From Mycobacterium sp. SM1 (GTDB taxonomy: Bacteria; Actinomycetota; Actinomycetes; Mycobacteriales; Mycobacteriaceae): a stretch of 64,000 bases of DNA. How positions within the stretch are numbered: position 1 is the stretch's first letter; each line of letters starts with the position of its first letter. A program made the translations under genes and the position numbers. Below, one piece after another: positions 44,243-54,089 of the stretch. The notes under the pieces were generated by a model that worked only from the letters and a program-made list of their open reading frames with translations, did no database searches and was not told the origin of the DNA. The stretch is from the NCBI RefSeq assembly GCF_018361265.1, contig NZ_JAFLNH010000006.1:62001-126000 (forward strand), given 5' to 3'.

Positions 44243-44911
44243 ATGCGCCCCGCCTATCGCGAGCAGCTGGCCGAGCTGAGCGCACAGCTGGGAGAGATGT
44301 GCGAGCTGGCCGGTTTGGCGATGCAACGCGCGACTGACGCATTGTTGCAGGCCGATCTGGTGCTAGCCGAGCAGGTGATCAGCGACCACGAAAAGATTTC
44401 TGCAATGAGCGCGCGCGCCGAGAAGAAAGCGTTCCTGCTGCTGGCCCTGCAGGCGCCGGTCGCCGGCGACCTACGCGCGATCGTCAGCTCGATCCAAAAC
44501 GTTGCTGAACTCGAACGGATGGGCGGGTTGGCCTTACACGTCGCCAAGATCGTCCGGCGCCGCCACCCACAACACGCTCTGCCGGAAGAGGTCAATGGAT
44601 ACTTCGCGGAAATGGGTAGGCTGGCGGTCGAATTAGCGGCCAATGCCCGAGAGGTGTTGTTGTCCAGGGATCTAGACAAGGCCGCCCGTATCCGCCGAGA
44701 AGACGACGCAATGGATGATTTGCACCGGCAGCTATTCGCGGTCTTAATGGACCGCCAGTGGAAGCATGGCGTGGAGGCTGCCGTCGACATGACGCTGCTG
44801 GGCAGGTTCTACGAACGTTTCGCCGACCATGCTGTCAACGTCGCCCGCCGAGTCATCTTCCAGGCCACCGGGGCACACACCAACGACGAACGCCGATTCA
44901 CAACCGGCTGA
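44243..44911 (+). CDS. phoU: PhoU-family phosphate regulator (PhoY2-like)
   Basis: PhoU links the Pst transporter to the PhoR kinase and restrains phosphate-starvation signalling. It has 222 residues in two similar three-helix halves with the metal motifs ExxxD-like in AEQVISDHEKISAMSARAE and ERFADHAVNVARRVIF. The sequence is very close to M. tuberculosis PhoY2, a persister factor. That comparison favours ATG 44243 (MRPAYREQ) although GTG 44225 is also in frame. Upstream boxes suggest that dormancy signals reach phosphate control. Confidence 0.92.
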   Translation: MRPAYREQLAELSAQLGEMCELAGLAMQRATDALLQADLVLAEQVISDHEKISAMSARAEKKAFLLLALQAPVAGDLRAIVSSIQNVAELERMGGLALHVAKIVRRRHPQHALPEEVNGYFAEMGRLAVELAANAREVLLSRDLDKAARIRREDDAMDDLHRQLFAVLMDRQWKHGVEAAVDMTLLGRFYERFADHAVNVARRVIFQATGAHTNDERRFTTG

Positions 44912-44999
44912 CACGCACCAGCAGTGGGGGCTGGCGCACGCCGAAAACCACACCATACATCCGGCGCGACAAGCGCGTTGGCACGCAAGCAGTGACCCA

Positions 45000-46166
45000 T
45001 CAGCTGCCGGCATCCGCCGGGCTCATCTGGGGATGCATGGTACTGCCCACGGGTATGACTTCCAGCAGGTCGTCGTCGGGTCGCGCCACGACACGAATCC
45101 CGAATCGGCGACTGGTGCGCTCCAGGGTGGCGCGAAGCCATTCGGCGTCGGTCTGCGAGGCACGCTCGAGCCGGATCCGCCGCACGCGCAGCGGGATCAT
45201 CTGCAGCGAGACCAATGCACCGCTGACCGGATCGGTGCTGATCAAATACAGCAGGCCGAGATCGCCGCGGAATGACTCGTGCCCGCCGATGCCCTCATAG
45301 TCGTTGATGACATCACCGCAGCCGTACAGGATGGGTTTGCCGCGGTATATCTCGATCGGCCTGGGATGGTGTGAGGAATGTCCGTGAACAATGTCGACGC
45401 CGGCGTCGATCAGGCGGTGCGCGAACCCGATTTCGTCTGCTGTGACCGCATAGCCCCAGTTGGGCCCCCAATGCACCGAAACGATCGCAACGTCGCCGTC
45501 ACGCTTGTGCACGAGCACCCCTGCCGCCACGTCATCGGCGACATGGCGTGACAGATCCCGGATTAACCACACCCCGGCCCGGTCGCGCTGCGCGGCCCAC
45601 GATTCGGGAACACCGGACGATTTCGTCGCCACCGAGCCAACCAGCACCCGGTGTCCGCCATGAACCGTCACCGCCGCCGGGCGCCTCGCCATGAGCACAT
45701 CGGTTCCTGCCCCGGCACCCTGGATTCCGGCGGGGCTGAGGGCCATGATCGTATCGGCTAGTCCCTGATAGCCGAAATCGAGAATGTGGTTGTTGGCCAG
45801 GGCGCACACGTCGGGCCGAAACACCGTGAGCGCCAGCAGGTTGTCGGGGTGCATCCGGTAACACACCGCCTTGTGCTCGGCAAATTCCCCGTCGGCGGTG
45901 ATTGTTGTTTCGAGGTTGATTACGCGAACATCGGGGGCGATGTCGTCAAGGAACGCCAGTACGTCACCCCAGGGCCAGCTCCAGTCCACCGGACGCGGAA
46001 TGGGCCCGTTCGCCTGCTCGGCCAGATGAACATATTCCCGCGCATCCCGCACATACGGCTCCCGCAGCTGCGGGTCACCGGGGTGAGCCAAAATCTGGTC
46101 GACGCCCCGCCCGAGCATCACGTCGCCACCTAGCAGCACTGTCACCACAGCGGACTCACCAGCCAT
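45000..46166 (-). CDS. CapA/PgsA-like metallophosphatase (Rv0574c-like)
   Basis: A 388-residue protein of the CapA (poly-gamma-glutamate synthesis) family with a calcineurin-like fold. Motifs: GGDVMLGRGVD, RVINLETTIT, CALANNHILDFG, VHWGPNWGYAV and GHSSHHPRPIEIYRG. The M. tuberculosis homologue Rv0574c is DosR-induced. There is no signal peptide. The substrate in mycobacteria is unknown, and it need not make polyglutamate. It is convergent with phoU and divergent from hrp1, with a 270-base gap to the latter. Confidence 0.88.
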   Translation of the reverse strand: MAGESAVVTVLLGGDVMLGRGVDQILAHPGDPQLREPYVRDAREYVHLAEQANGPIPRPVDWSWPWGDVLAFLDDIAPDVRVINLETTITADGEFAEHKAVCYRMHPDNLLALTVFRPDVCALANNHILDFGYQGLADTIMALSPAGIQGAGAGTDVLMARRPAAVTVHGGHRVLVGSVATKSSGVPESWAAQRDRAGVWLIRDLSRHVADDVAAGVLVHKRDGDVAIVSVHWGPNWGYAVTADEIGFAHRLIDAGVDIVHGHSSHHPRPIEIYRGKPILYGCGDVINDYEGIGGHESFRGDLGLLYLISTDPVSGALVSLQMIPLRVRRIRLERASQTDAEWLRATLERTSRRFGIRVVARPDDDLLEVIPVGSTMHPQMSPADAGS

Positions 46167-46336
46167 GCCTGATCACCGCCTTTTCACAGCTTAGTCGCCG
46201 ACATCAATGCCGCCACCTTCGCATCCCGGCCCACCGAGGAGAGAGGGGCCGAATGTCCTCAACACCGCGCCTAAGGTCACATTGCCCGCACGACTGCACG
46301 CGCTGCACGCAGTCAACGGGTCAAACGCCGGTGGTT

Positions 46337-46356
46337 AAAAGGCATAATGGCCCTAC
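46337..46356 (+). promoter_or_regulatory. weak DosR-like box before hrp1
   Basis: AAAAGGCATAATGGCCCTAC has a good GGCCCTA half-site but a poor first half. It lies 80 bases before hrp1, the right distance. The rest of the CapA-hrp1 gap shows no gene. Confidence 0.35.
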
Positions 46357-46436
46357 CCCGGCTGATCGCCCACGCCTAAATTATGGGCTGTCTTTCCTCA
46401 ATCACCCAGGCACATCAGGAGTTTCAGGAGAACACC

Positions 46437-46853
46437 ATGACGATGGCCAAAGACATCATGCACCGCGGGGTGACCTATGTCGGTGAGCATGAGACGGTGG
46501 CCGCCGCGGCCCGGCACATGCGTGACTTCGGCGTGGGTGCGCTGCCGATCTGGGGAGACGACAACCGCTTGCACGGACTGCTCACCGACCGCGACATCGT
46601 GGTCAAATGCATCGCCGTCGGCCGTGATCCCAACACCACCACGGCCGGGGAGCTGGCGCAGGGCCGCGTCTATCACATCGGCGGCGAGGCCACTATCGAA
46701 CAGATGCTCACCATGATGGAAGAGCACCGGGTCCGTCGGCTGCCGGTCATCGAAAACCACCGGCTTATCGGCATCGTCAGCGAAGCCGACATCGCCCGTC
46801 ACCTGCCCGAGCACGCCATCGCCGAGTTCGTCAAGGCCATCTACGCACCCTGA
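46437..46853 (+). CDS. hrp1: hypoxic response protein 1 (Hrp1)
   Basis: A 138-residue CBS-pair protein nearly identical in plan to Rv2626c: MTMAKDIMHRGVTYVGEHETVAAAARHMRDFGVGALPIWG, then LLTDRDIVVKCIA and MMEEHRVRRLPVIENHRLIGIVSEADIARHL. Rv2626c is strongly DosR-induced, forms a dimer and is found outside the cell; the ligand is unclear. TTTCAGGAG precedes ATG 46437. It stands between the CapA-like gene and a Cys-rich gene and is followed by IS256. Confidence 0.95.
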   Translation: MTMAKDIMHRGVTYVGEHETVAAAARHMRDFGVGALPIWGDDNRLHGLLTDRDIVVKCIAVGRDPNTTTAGELAQGRVYHIGGEATIEQMLTMMEEHRVRRLPVIENHRLIGIVSEADIARHLPEHAIAEFVKAIYAP

Positions 46854-46948
46854 AGGCAGGCGTTCACCCCAAGCCTCACCACGATGACCTGCGTCATCAG
46901 TTGCTAAGGGCAGCTTCGTTTAATGGGTCACAGTGGTTGTCACAGCGT

Positions 46949-47209
46949 TCACGACCTTGCGCCCACCGGAGCGGGAAAGCGATCATTGACTCCGCTGCTG
47001 CCGGCTATGCGGGCGCAGTGCGCACCGCAGTATATCTTCCCATCGGCCTCCACCCCGTGGCCCAGAACGCGACACCCGCAGTTAGCGCACGTGGGCGCCA
47101 ATTTCATTGCCGCGCACTCAATGCTGTCGAACGTTGAGCTGTGACCATCCACCCAGGTGACCGTGAATGCCTTGTCGTAGTCATTGCCGCAGGTAGCACA
47201 GATCGCCAT
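46949..47209 (-). CDS. Cys-rich zinc-ribbon / prokaryotic metallothionein-like protein
   Basis: An 86-residue protein with nine Cys: MAICATCGNDY, SIECAAMKLAPTCANCGCRVLGHG, then GKIYCGAHCAR. The pattern of CxxC, CxxCxC and CxxxC plus His matches proteins annotated as prokaryotic metallothionein-like and would bind zinc or another soft metal. AGGAAAGGGG precedes ATG 47209. It is convergent with hrp1. Its promoter region was separated from whatever lay upstream by the IS256 insertion 36 bases away. Confidence 0.8.
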   Translation of the reverse strand: MAICATCGNDYDKAFTVTWVDGHSSTFDSIECAAMKLAPTCANCGCRVLGHGVEADGKIYCGAHCARIAGSSGVNDRFPAPVGARS

Positions 47210-47244
47210 CTCAGTCGACCCCTTTCCTAGTTGCTTTCCTAACC

Positions 47245-48739
47245 GGGTCGTGTCCCTGCGGCGGTGTAAAAGGGTTCGGACGTAGGTTCCCTCCAAGACG
47301 GGAAGTCTGAGGAAAGGAGCCCACGTCCGTGTCGAAGAGGATATCGCCTGCGCAGCGGTTGCAGGCAGAGATTGATGGGGTGTTCGCCGGTGGTGAGGAT
47401 TTGTCGCGTGCAGTCGAGCGGGTGGCCCAGTTGGGCGCGCAGCTACTGCTGCAGTGCGCGTTGGAGGCCGAGGTGAGCGCGTTTTTGGGCCGGGATCGCT
47501 ACCAGCGGGCCGCTACCAGCGAGGATCCGCGGGCTGGGATGCGTAACGGGTATTGCCCGACCACGGTCAAAACGACCGCCGGCCCGATCACGCTGCACCG
47601 GCCGAAGGTGCGCGGCACCACCGAGCGGTTCGCCAGCCAGTTGTTCGGCACGGGGGTGACCAAGACCAACGCGCTGGAGTCGCTGGTGATCGCCGGTTTC
47701 GTGCGCGGGTTGTCGACCCGCGACGTGGAGGCCACCTTGGTCGAGGCGCTCGGCGAGGGCGCGGCGGTGTCGAAGTCGACGGTGTCGCGGGTGTGTGAGG
47801 ACATCAAGACCCAGTTCGAGTCCTGGAGCCGTCGGCGCCTCGACGAGGTGGAGCTGGACTACCTGTTTTTGGACGGCAGCCATTTCACGTACCACGCCAA
47901 CGCCTCGGCCGAGCCGGTGCTGGCGGCGTGGGGCATCGACACCGACGGCAAACCGGTGTTCGTCGGGCTGGAGGCCGCCGCGAGCGAGTCCGGGGACGCC
48001 TGGGAGGGGTTTTTGCGCGGGCTCGGCGAGCGCGGGCTGGCCTGCCCGCTGCTGGTGATCAGCGACGGCGCACCGGGGTTGATCGGCGCGGTGGAGCGCA
48101 CCATGGGTGCCGCGCTGCGCCAGCGGTGTCTGGTGCATCGCGCCAGAAACATCCTTGCCAAAGTGCCCAAAAACGCCCAAGCCGAGGTGAAGGCCGACTA
48201 CTGGGCGATCTTCGATGTGCCCGAGAACATCGCGCCTGGCATCGACGCGGTCACCTACGTGCACAAGAGGATCGACGCGTTCGCCAAGCGTTGGCGCGAC
48301 TCGTATCCGGCGGCGGTGCGGTGTCTTCTTGATGACCGTGACTCGCTGACGGTCTACCTGCGGTTCCCGCGGGAGCATTGGGCCCGGGTGCGCCACTCCA
48401 ATTTCATCGAGCGGACCTTCGGGGAGACCCGCCGCCGAGTCAAGGTCATCGGCCGACTGCCCGGCGAGCACTCCTGCCTGAAGCTGGTGTGGGCCGTGCT
48501 CGACCGCGCCTCGGCCGGCTGGCGCGGGTTCACCATGACACCGGCCGGGCTACGGCTACTACAGGACCTGCGAAGGTCGTTGCATGACCCACCGAACCAA
48601 CTGCCGCAACGAAATTCGGAAGTACGCGCCGAAACCGGAGCGGCGCCGGCCGATGCTGTCGGCGCCATCGCCTAAAATCACAATCGCAAGTGAGCGGAAT
48701 CTATGCCCGAACTTTTACACCGCGATTGAGACGCCACCC
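47245..48739 (+). mobile_element. IS256-family insertion sequence, complete
   Basis: An element of about 1,495 bases. The left end, GGGTCGTGTCCCTGCGGCGG followed by TGTAAAAGGG, and the reverse complement of the right end, GGGTGGCGTCTCAATCGCGG followed by TGTAAAAG, give inverted repeats of about 40 bases with mismatches. CTAACC stands just outside both ends (47239-47244 and 48740-48745), a possible 6-base duplication, shorter than the usual 8-9. The transposase is intact. A longer direct repeat, GCTTTCCTAACCG, occurs at 47233 and 48774. Confidence 0.75.
47329..48675 (+). CDS. IS256-family transposase
   Basis: A 448-residue mutator-type DDE transposase. Core motifs are GMRNGYCPTTVKTTAGPI with HRPKVRG, LDYLFLDGSHF (first Asp), LLVISDGAPGLIGA (second Asp), CLVHRARNILAKVPK and FIERTFGETRRRVKVIG (Glu region). 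The frame is intact. GTG 47329 has GGAAAGGAG upstream. The element may still move. It separates the Cys-rich gene and hrp1 from the Usp gene. Confidence 0.93.
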   Translation: MSKRISPAQRLQAEIDGVFAGGEDLSRAVERVAQLGAQLLLQCALEAEVSAFLGRDRYQRAATSEDPRAGMRNGYCPTTVKTTAGPITLHRPKVRGTTERFASQLFGTGVTKTNALESLVIAGFVRGLSTRDVEATLVEALGEGAAVSKSTVSRVCEDIKTQFESWSRRRLDEVELDYLFLDGSHFTYHANASAEPVLAAWGIDTDGKPVFVGLEAAASESGDAWEGFLRGLGERGLACPLLVISDGAPGLIGAVERTMGAALRQRCLVHRARNILAKVPKNAQAEVKADYWAIFDVPENIAPGIDAVTYVHKRIDAFAKRWRDSYPAAVRCLLDDRDSLTVYLRFPREHWARVRHSNFIERTFGETRRRVKVIGRLPGEHSCLKLVWAVLDRASAGWRGFTMTPAGLRLLQDLRRSLHDPPNQLPQRNSEVRAETGAAPADAVGAIA

Positions 48740-48743
48740 CTAA

Positions 48744-48773
48744 CCGTAAGGAACCGTAAGGAACCGTAAGGAC
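48744..48773 (+). repeat. three tandem 10-base repeats
   Basis: CCGTAAGGAA occurs three times in a row (the last ending in C), directly outside the right end of IS256 and just downstream of the Usp stop. Confidence 0.8.
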
Positions 48774-48779
48774 GCTTTC

Positions 48780-49652
48780 CTAACCGTAACGACCACCAAT
48801 CTGGTGATCGCGCCGGCGAACGACAAGGACGGAGAAATCGCTGCTGCGCAACGCATGCGCGCCCGCTGGACCAACAAGCTGCCGTACCTGGCCGGTGTGT
48901 GCGCCGCTGATCACAACCCACCCAGTGGTCTTTGCGTGCTCGGTGAGGTAGTTCAGGAACGTGCCGTAGGCCGCAATGGCCTGGACTTTGACCTCGGGAT
49001 AGCGGGGCATCCACGCCGCCACATCGCGATCGAGTGCGGTTCGCGCCTGGCGGTCACGCTCGTCGATGATGCGGTCGTCCTGAAGGTCGTTGAACCCGGA
49101 CTCCCAGGCTGAGATCACCGCCAGCGGAGCGTTCAGCCGCTGGGCCTCCTGGAACGCCATCTGCAGGACGTCGCTGTTTTCTGCCGACTCGCTGACCAGC
49201 GCGACAATCGAACGGCCGTCACCCACCGGGGCGTTACCGCGGCTCCTGATCACCGCCACCGAGCACGCCGCGGACTGCGCCAACTCAGCGGCGGTAACAC
49301 CGACGCCGTCGGACTCGGGATGGGTGGTTCCGGTCCCGCCGACACAGAGCAATGCCCCGGCACCTGACGCTTCGATCAGCACAGGCGCCGGGCTGCCACT
49401 CACGATTTGCGTCTCGACCTTTACCGGCTTTCCCAGGGTGGCGACGGCGCTGGATGCCTCGTGCAGCGCCCGCTCCGCGGTTGCGAGTGCCTGCTTGCCG
49501 GTGTGGTTTTGCTCCCGGACGTAGAGCAGCCGCAACGGGATATTGGAACCCGCCACCTTCTCGGCGGCCCACCGGGCAGCGCGAACCGCTGCCTGCGACC
49601 CGTCGATGCCAACGACGACCGATGTCGCTGGAAGATACTCCAACATGTGCAC
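48780..49652 (-). CDS. tandem universal stress protein
   Basis: A 290-residue protein of two Usp domains. Domain 1 begins SVVVGIDGSQAAVRAARWAAEKV; domain 2 begins about 150 with SIVALVSESAENSDVLQMAF. The ATP-site pattern G-x2-G-x9-G-S/T is degenerate in both halves (CVGGTGTTHPESDG and ISGAHTGQVRQLVG), so nucleotide binding may be weak. DosR-induced Usps are numerous in M. tuberculosis. A DosR-like box (49711) lies 59 bases upstream. The stop codon adjoins the tandem repeats next to IS256. Confidence 0.87.
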   Translation of the reverse strand: MHMLEYLPATSVVVGIDGSQAAVRAARWAAEKVAGSNIPLRLLYVREQNHTGKQALATAERALHEASSAVATLGKPVKVETQIVSGSPAPVLIEASGAGALLCVGGTGTTHPESDGVGVTAAELAQSAACSVAVIRSRGNAPVGDGRSIVALVSESAENSDVLQMAFQEAQRLNAPLAVISAWESGFNDLQDDRIIDERDRQARTALDRDVAAWMPRYPEVKVQAIAAYGTFLNYLTEHAKTTGWVVISGAHTGQVRQLVGPAGAHALRSSDFSVLVVRRRDHQIGGRYG

Positions 49653-49710
49653 CCCGGGCAGTCGACGACGGGAGAACGCAAGAACCCTATCGAATGTGTG
49701 GTGGCCGATC

Positions 49711-49730
49711 AGGAGGCATTAGTCCTCACT
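49711..49730 (-). promoter_or_regulatory. DosR-like box of the Usp gene
   Basis: Read on the minus strand the site holds TGAGGACTAATGCCTCCTGA, similar to the box at 61501 (AGGGACCTATGCCTCCTGA). It is 59 bases before the Usp start. Confidence 0.6.
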
Positions 49731-49805
49731 TGCTGATCCGTTGTGCCTTATTTGCTTTATTATTCCGGCGGTCCGAGCCCACGACCGCAGCGCTCGTATG
49801 AGGCT

Positions 49806-50222
49806 TTAGCCGCGGGGGCTGGCACGCTTCAGTTTGACGAAGCTGGTGATTCCCGAGCGCTGAAACACCAGCCGACGTACTGGCGGTAGTTGCGGCGCGG
49901 CCGATGCGGCGCTGATGATTTCGGGCTCGACGACGCCGTAAGTTTGGCCACTGACCTGGATCGTCGCCCGGCCTGCGCTCAGCACATTGCGCAGCCAATC
50001 GACGTTTGTGCCGTAGGGCAGCGGCACAATGAATCCGTCCGGCACTTTCACCGCTACCACCGGTGTCGCATACTGCCGGCCCGAGTTACGTCCCGTGTGC
50101 CTGATCACCGAGGCGTACCAGAATTTTCGACCAGCCAGTCGCATCATCGCCGGGTTGAGCACGAACTTGTTGAACACACGTACCGCGTCCCGGACCGAAC
50201 GATGTGTGCTGGTGCTGTCCAT
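49806..50222 (-). CDS. deazaflavin (F420)-dependent oxidoreductase, Ddn/DUF385 family
   Basis: A 138-residue split-barrel protein of the deazaflavin-dependent nitroreductase (Ddn) family: VRVFNKFVLNPAMMRLAG, the conserved HTGRNSGRQYATPV, PYGTNVDWLRNVLSAG and GQTYGVVEP. Such enzymes use F420H2 to reduce quinones or nitro-compounds at the membrane. It is divergent from the acs-like operon and shares with it a DosR-like box at 50277. Its ATG at 50222 is 55 bases from the box. Confidence 0.85.
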   Translation of the reverse strand: MDSTSTHRSVRDAVRVFNKFVLNPAMMRLAGRKFWYASVIRHTGRNSGRQYATPVVAVKVPDGFIVPLPYGTNVDWLRNVLSAGRATIQVSGQTYGVVEPEIISAASAAPQLPPVRRLVFQRSGITSFVKLKRASPRG

Positions 50223-50276
50223 GCCCCCATGTTGGCCACCTACCGGCTCCTCGGGCAGGGCCCTCCGGCCGCAACC

Positions 50277-50296
50277 TTTGGTGACCTTTGTCCCTA
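50277..50296. promoter_or_regulatory. DosR-like box between divergent genes
   Basis: TTTGGTGACCTTTGTCCCTA, 54 bases before the AMP-ligase operon and 55 bases from the divergent deazaflavin oxidoreductase gene, so it may control both. Confidence 0.6.
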
Positions 50297-50350
50297 TCGC
50301 GGCTTGCCCGGCACGGAAACCATGAAGGCAATACCCGGCTAGGACCCAGC

Positions 50351-52137
<1,787 letters not shown>

Positions 52138-52141
<4 letters not shown>

Positions 52142-53115
52142 CCGATGTCGAACTTGCCCGCAGGCTGCTGTCGGATATGGTGCGGGTGCGCAGAATGGAA
52201 GAAAAGTGCGCAGAACTTTACGGGGAAACCAAGATTCGTGGATTTCTGCACCTCTACGTCGGCGAGGAGGCCGTCGCGGCCGGCTCGCTGCGAGTGTTGG
52301 ACGCCGACGACGCGGTGGTGGCGACCTATCGCGAGCACGCGCACGCGCTGCTGCGTGGCGTGTCGATGAACGCGATCATGGCCGAGATGTTCGGCAAACA
52401 AGAAGGCTGCTCGCGAGGCCGTGGTGGGTCGATGCACCTGTTCGACGCGGCTACCCGCTTTTACGGCGGGCACGCGATCGTGGCCAGCGGCTTGCCGCTC
52501 GCGGTCGGCCTTGCCCTGGGCGATGCGATGATGCACCGCAACCGCGTTACCGCATGCTATTTCGGTGACGGCGCTGTTGCTGAGGGCGCTTTCCACGAGT
52601 CTTTGAACATGGCGGCGCTGTGGCAGCTGCCGGTGCTGTTTTGTTGTGAGAACAACTTTTATGCGATGGGAACCGCATTGGAGCGGGCGCAATCGCAAAC
52701 CGACCTGACGGCCAAGGCCGCGGCCTACCGCGTGCCGACGCTCGCCGTGGATGGCATGGATGTGATGGCGTGTCATGCGGCCGCACAACAGGGCGCCGCG
52801 CAGGTCCGCGACTCGGGTGGCCCGTTCTTCATCGAATTTCGCACCTACCGTTTTCGCGCCCATTCGATGTTTGATCCCGAGTTGTACCGGGACAAGGCCG
52901 AGGTGCAGCGGTGGCGCAAGCGCGACCCCATCCCGGCGTTCAGTGAGCGCTGCGTGCGTGAGGGCACACTCACGCGCGCGGATATTGCCGGCATCGAAAG
53001 GGCGGCCGATGCCGAGATCGAGGCCGCGGTAGCCTTCGCCGAGGCCGGGACCTGGGAGAATGTGGAGGATCTCGAGCGTGATGTGCTGACGCCGGCAGCA
53101 GAGGCGGTAACGTGA
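52138..53115 (+). CDS. 2-oxoacid dehydrogenase E1 alpha subunit
   Basis: A 325-residue thiamine-diphosphate subunit of a pyruvate, acetoin or branched-chain 2-oxoacid dehydrogenase complex. It has EEAVAAGSLRVL near the N-terminus, the conserved SRGRGGSMHLFD, and the ThDP motif GDGAVAEGAFHESLNMAALW ending in VLFCCENN. The size and GRGGSMH motif favour the acetoin/PdhA branch. GTG 52138 overlaps the ligase stop. E1beta overlaps it at the other end. No E3 gene is present in the window. Confidence 0.9.
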
Positions 53116-54089
53116 AGACCAGCTATCGCACCGCGGTTCACGACGCGTTACGCGACGCACTGCGCGCCGATCCCCGAGTTGTATTGATGGGCGAGGACGT
53201 TGGCCGATATGGCGGAACGTATGCAGTGTCCAAAGGACTGCTCGAGGAATTCGGTCCAGAGCGAGTGCGCGACACTCCGCTGTCGGAATTGAGCTTTGTC
53301 GGCATGGGAATCGGCGCCTGCCTGAACGGGATTCGGCCGATCGTCGAAATCATGACAGTGAACTTCAGTCTGCTGGCACTCGATCAGATTGTCAATACCG
53401 CTGCTGCGCTTCGCCATATGTCTGGTGGTCAATTCTCGGTGCCGCTCGTGATCAGGATGGCTACTGGTGCGGGCCGTCAATTGGCCGCCCAGCACTCGCA
53501 TAGCCTCGAGCCCTGGTATGCCCATATCCCGGGAATCAAGGTGGTTGCTCCGGCGACGGTGGCTGACGCCTACGGCATGCTGGGCACCGCGCTCTCGGAC
53601 CCGGATCCGGTGGTGATTTTCGAGCATGTCCAGCTCTACAACACCACAACCGACGTCGACGAGCTTACAGCCACCGATATTTCTCGCGCGGCTGTCCGCC
53701 GTAGCGGATCTGATGTAACCCTGATCGCCTATGGCGGGTGCCTGCCCAAAACGCTGGAAGCCGCTGATCAATTGGCGATCGGCGGAATCGACTGCGAAGT
53801 GATCGACCTACGGGTTTTGCGTCCGCTGGATGATGACACGATATTGGAGTCGGTTGGCAAGACCCACCGGGCGGTGGTGGTCGACGAAGCTTGGCGCAGC
53901 GGTAGTTTGGCGGCCGAAATCAGCGCACGAATCGTGGAGGGAGCGTTTTTCGACCTTGACGCTCCCATTGCCCGGGTCTGCAGCGCAGAGGTACCCATAC
54001 CCTATGCGAGACACCTAGAAGAGGCTGCTCTCCCGCAGCCGGACAAGATCGTCGCCGCGGCACAAAGCCTGTTCGGTGATCGGCGATGA
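53112..54089 (+). CDS. 2-oxoacid dehydrogenase E1 beta subunit
   Basis: A 325-residue transketolase-type partner of E1alpha: MGEDVGRYGGTYAVSKGLLEEFG, RVRDTPLSELSFVGMGIGACLNGIRPIVE, and the ThDP-site Glu region. GQFSVPLVIRMATGAGRQLAAQHS and EVIDLRVLRPLDDDTI follow. The length is standard. GTG 53112 overlaps the E1alpha stop and the E2 gene overlaps its own stop (ATGA), so E1alpha, E1beta and E2 should be made in equal amounts. The substrate is not fixed by sequence. Confidence 0.92.
   Translation: MKTSYRTAVHDALRDALRADPRVVLMGEDVGRYGGTYAVSKGLLEEFGPERVRDTPLSELSFVGMGIGACLNGIRPIVEIMTVNFSLLALDQIVNTAAALRHMSGGQFSVPLVIRMATGAGRQLAAQHSHSLEPWYAHIPGIKVVAPATVADAYGMLGTALSDPDPVVIFEHVQLYNTTTDVDELTATDISRAAVRRSGSDVTLIAYGGCLPKTLEAADQLAIGGIDCEVIDLRVLRPLDDDTILESVGKTHRAVVVDEAWRSGSLAAEISARIVEGAFFDLDAPIARVCSAEVPIPYARHLEEAALPQPDKIVAAAQSLFGDRR

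Noticed and set aside
46253..46486. 77-residue ORF with GAGGAGAG upstream before hrp1
   Set aside because: It overlaps hrp1 by 50 bases in another frame and its sequence has no coding character; the ribosome-like site is probably chance.
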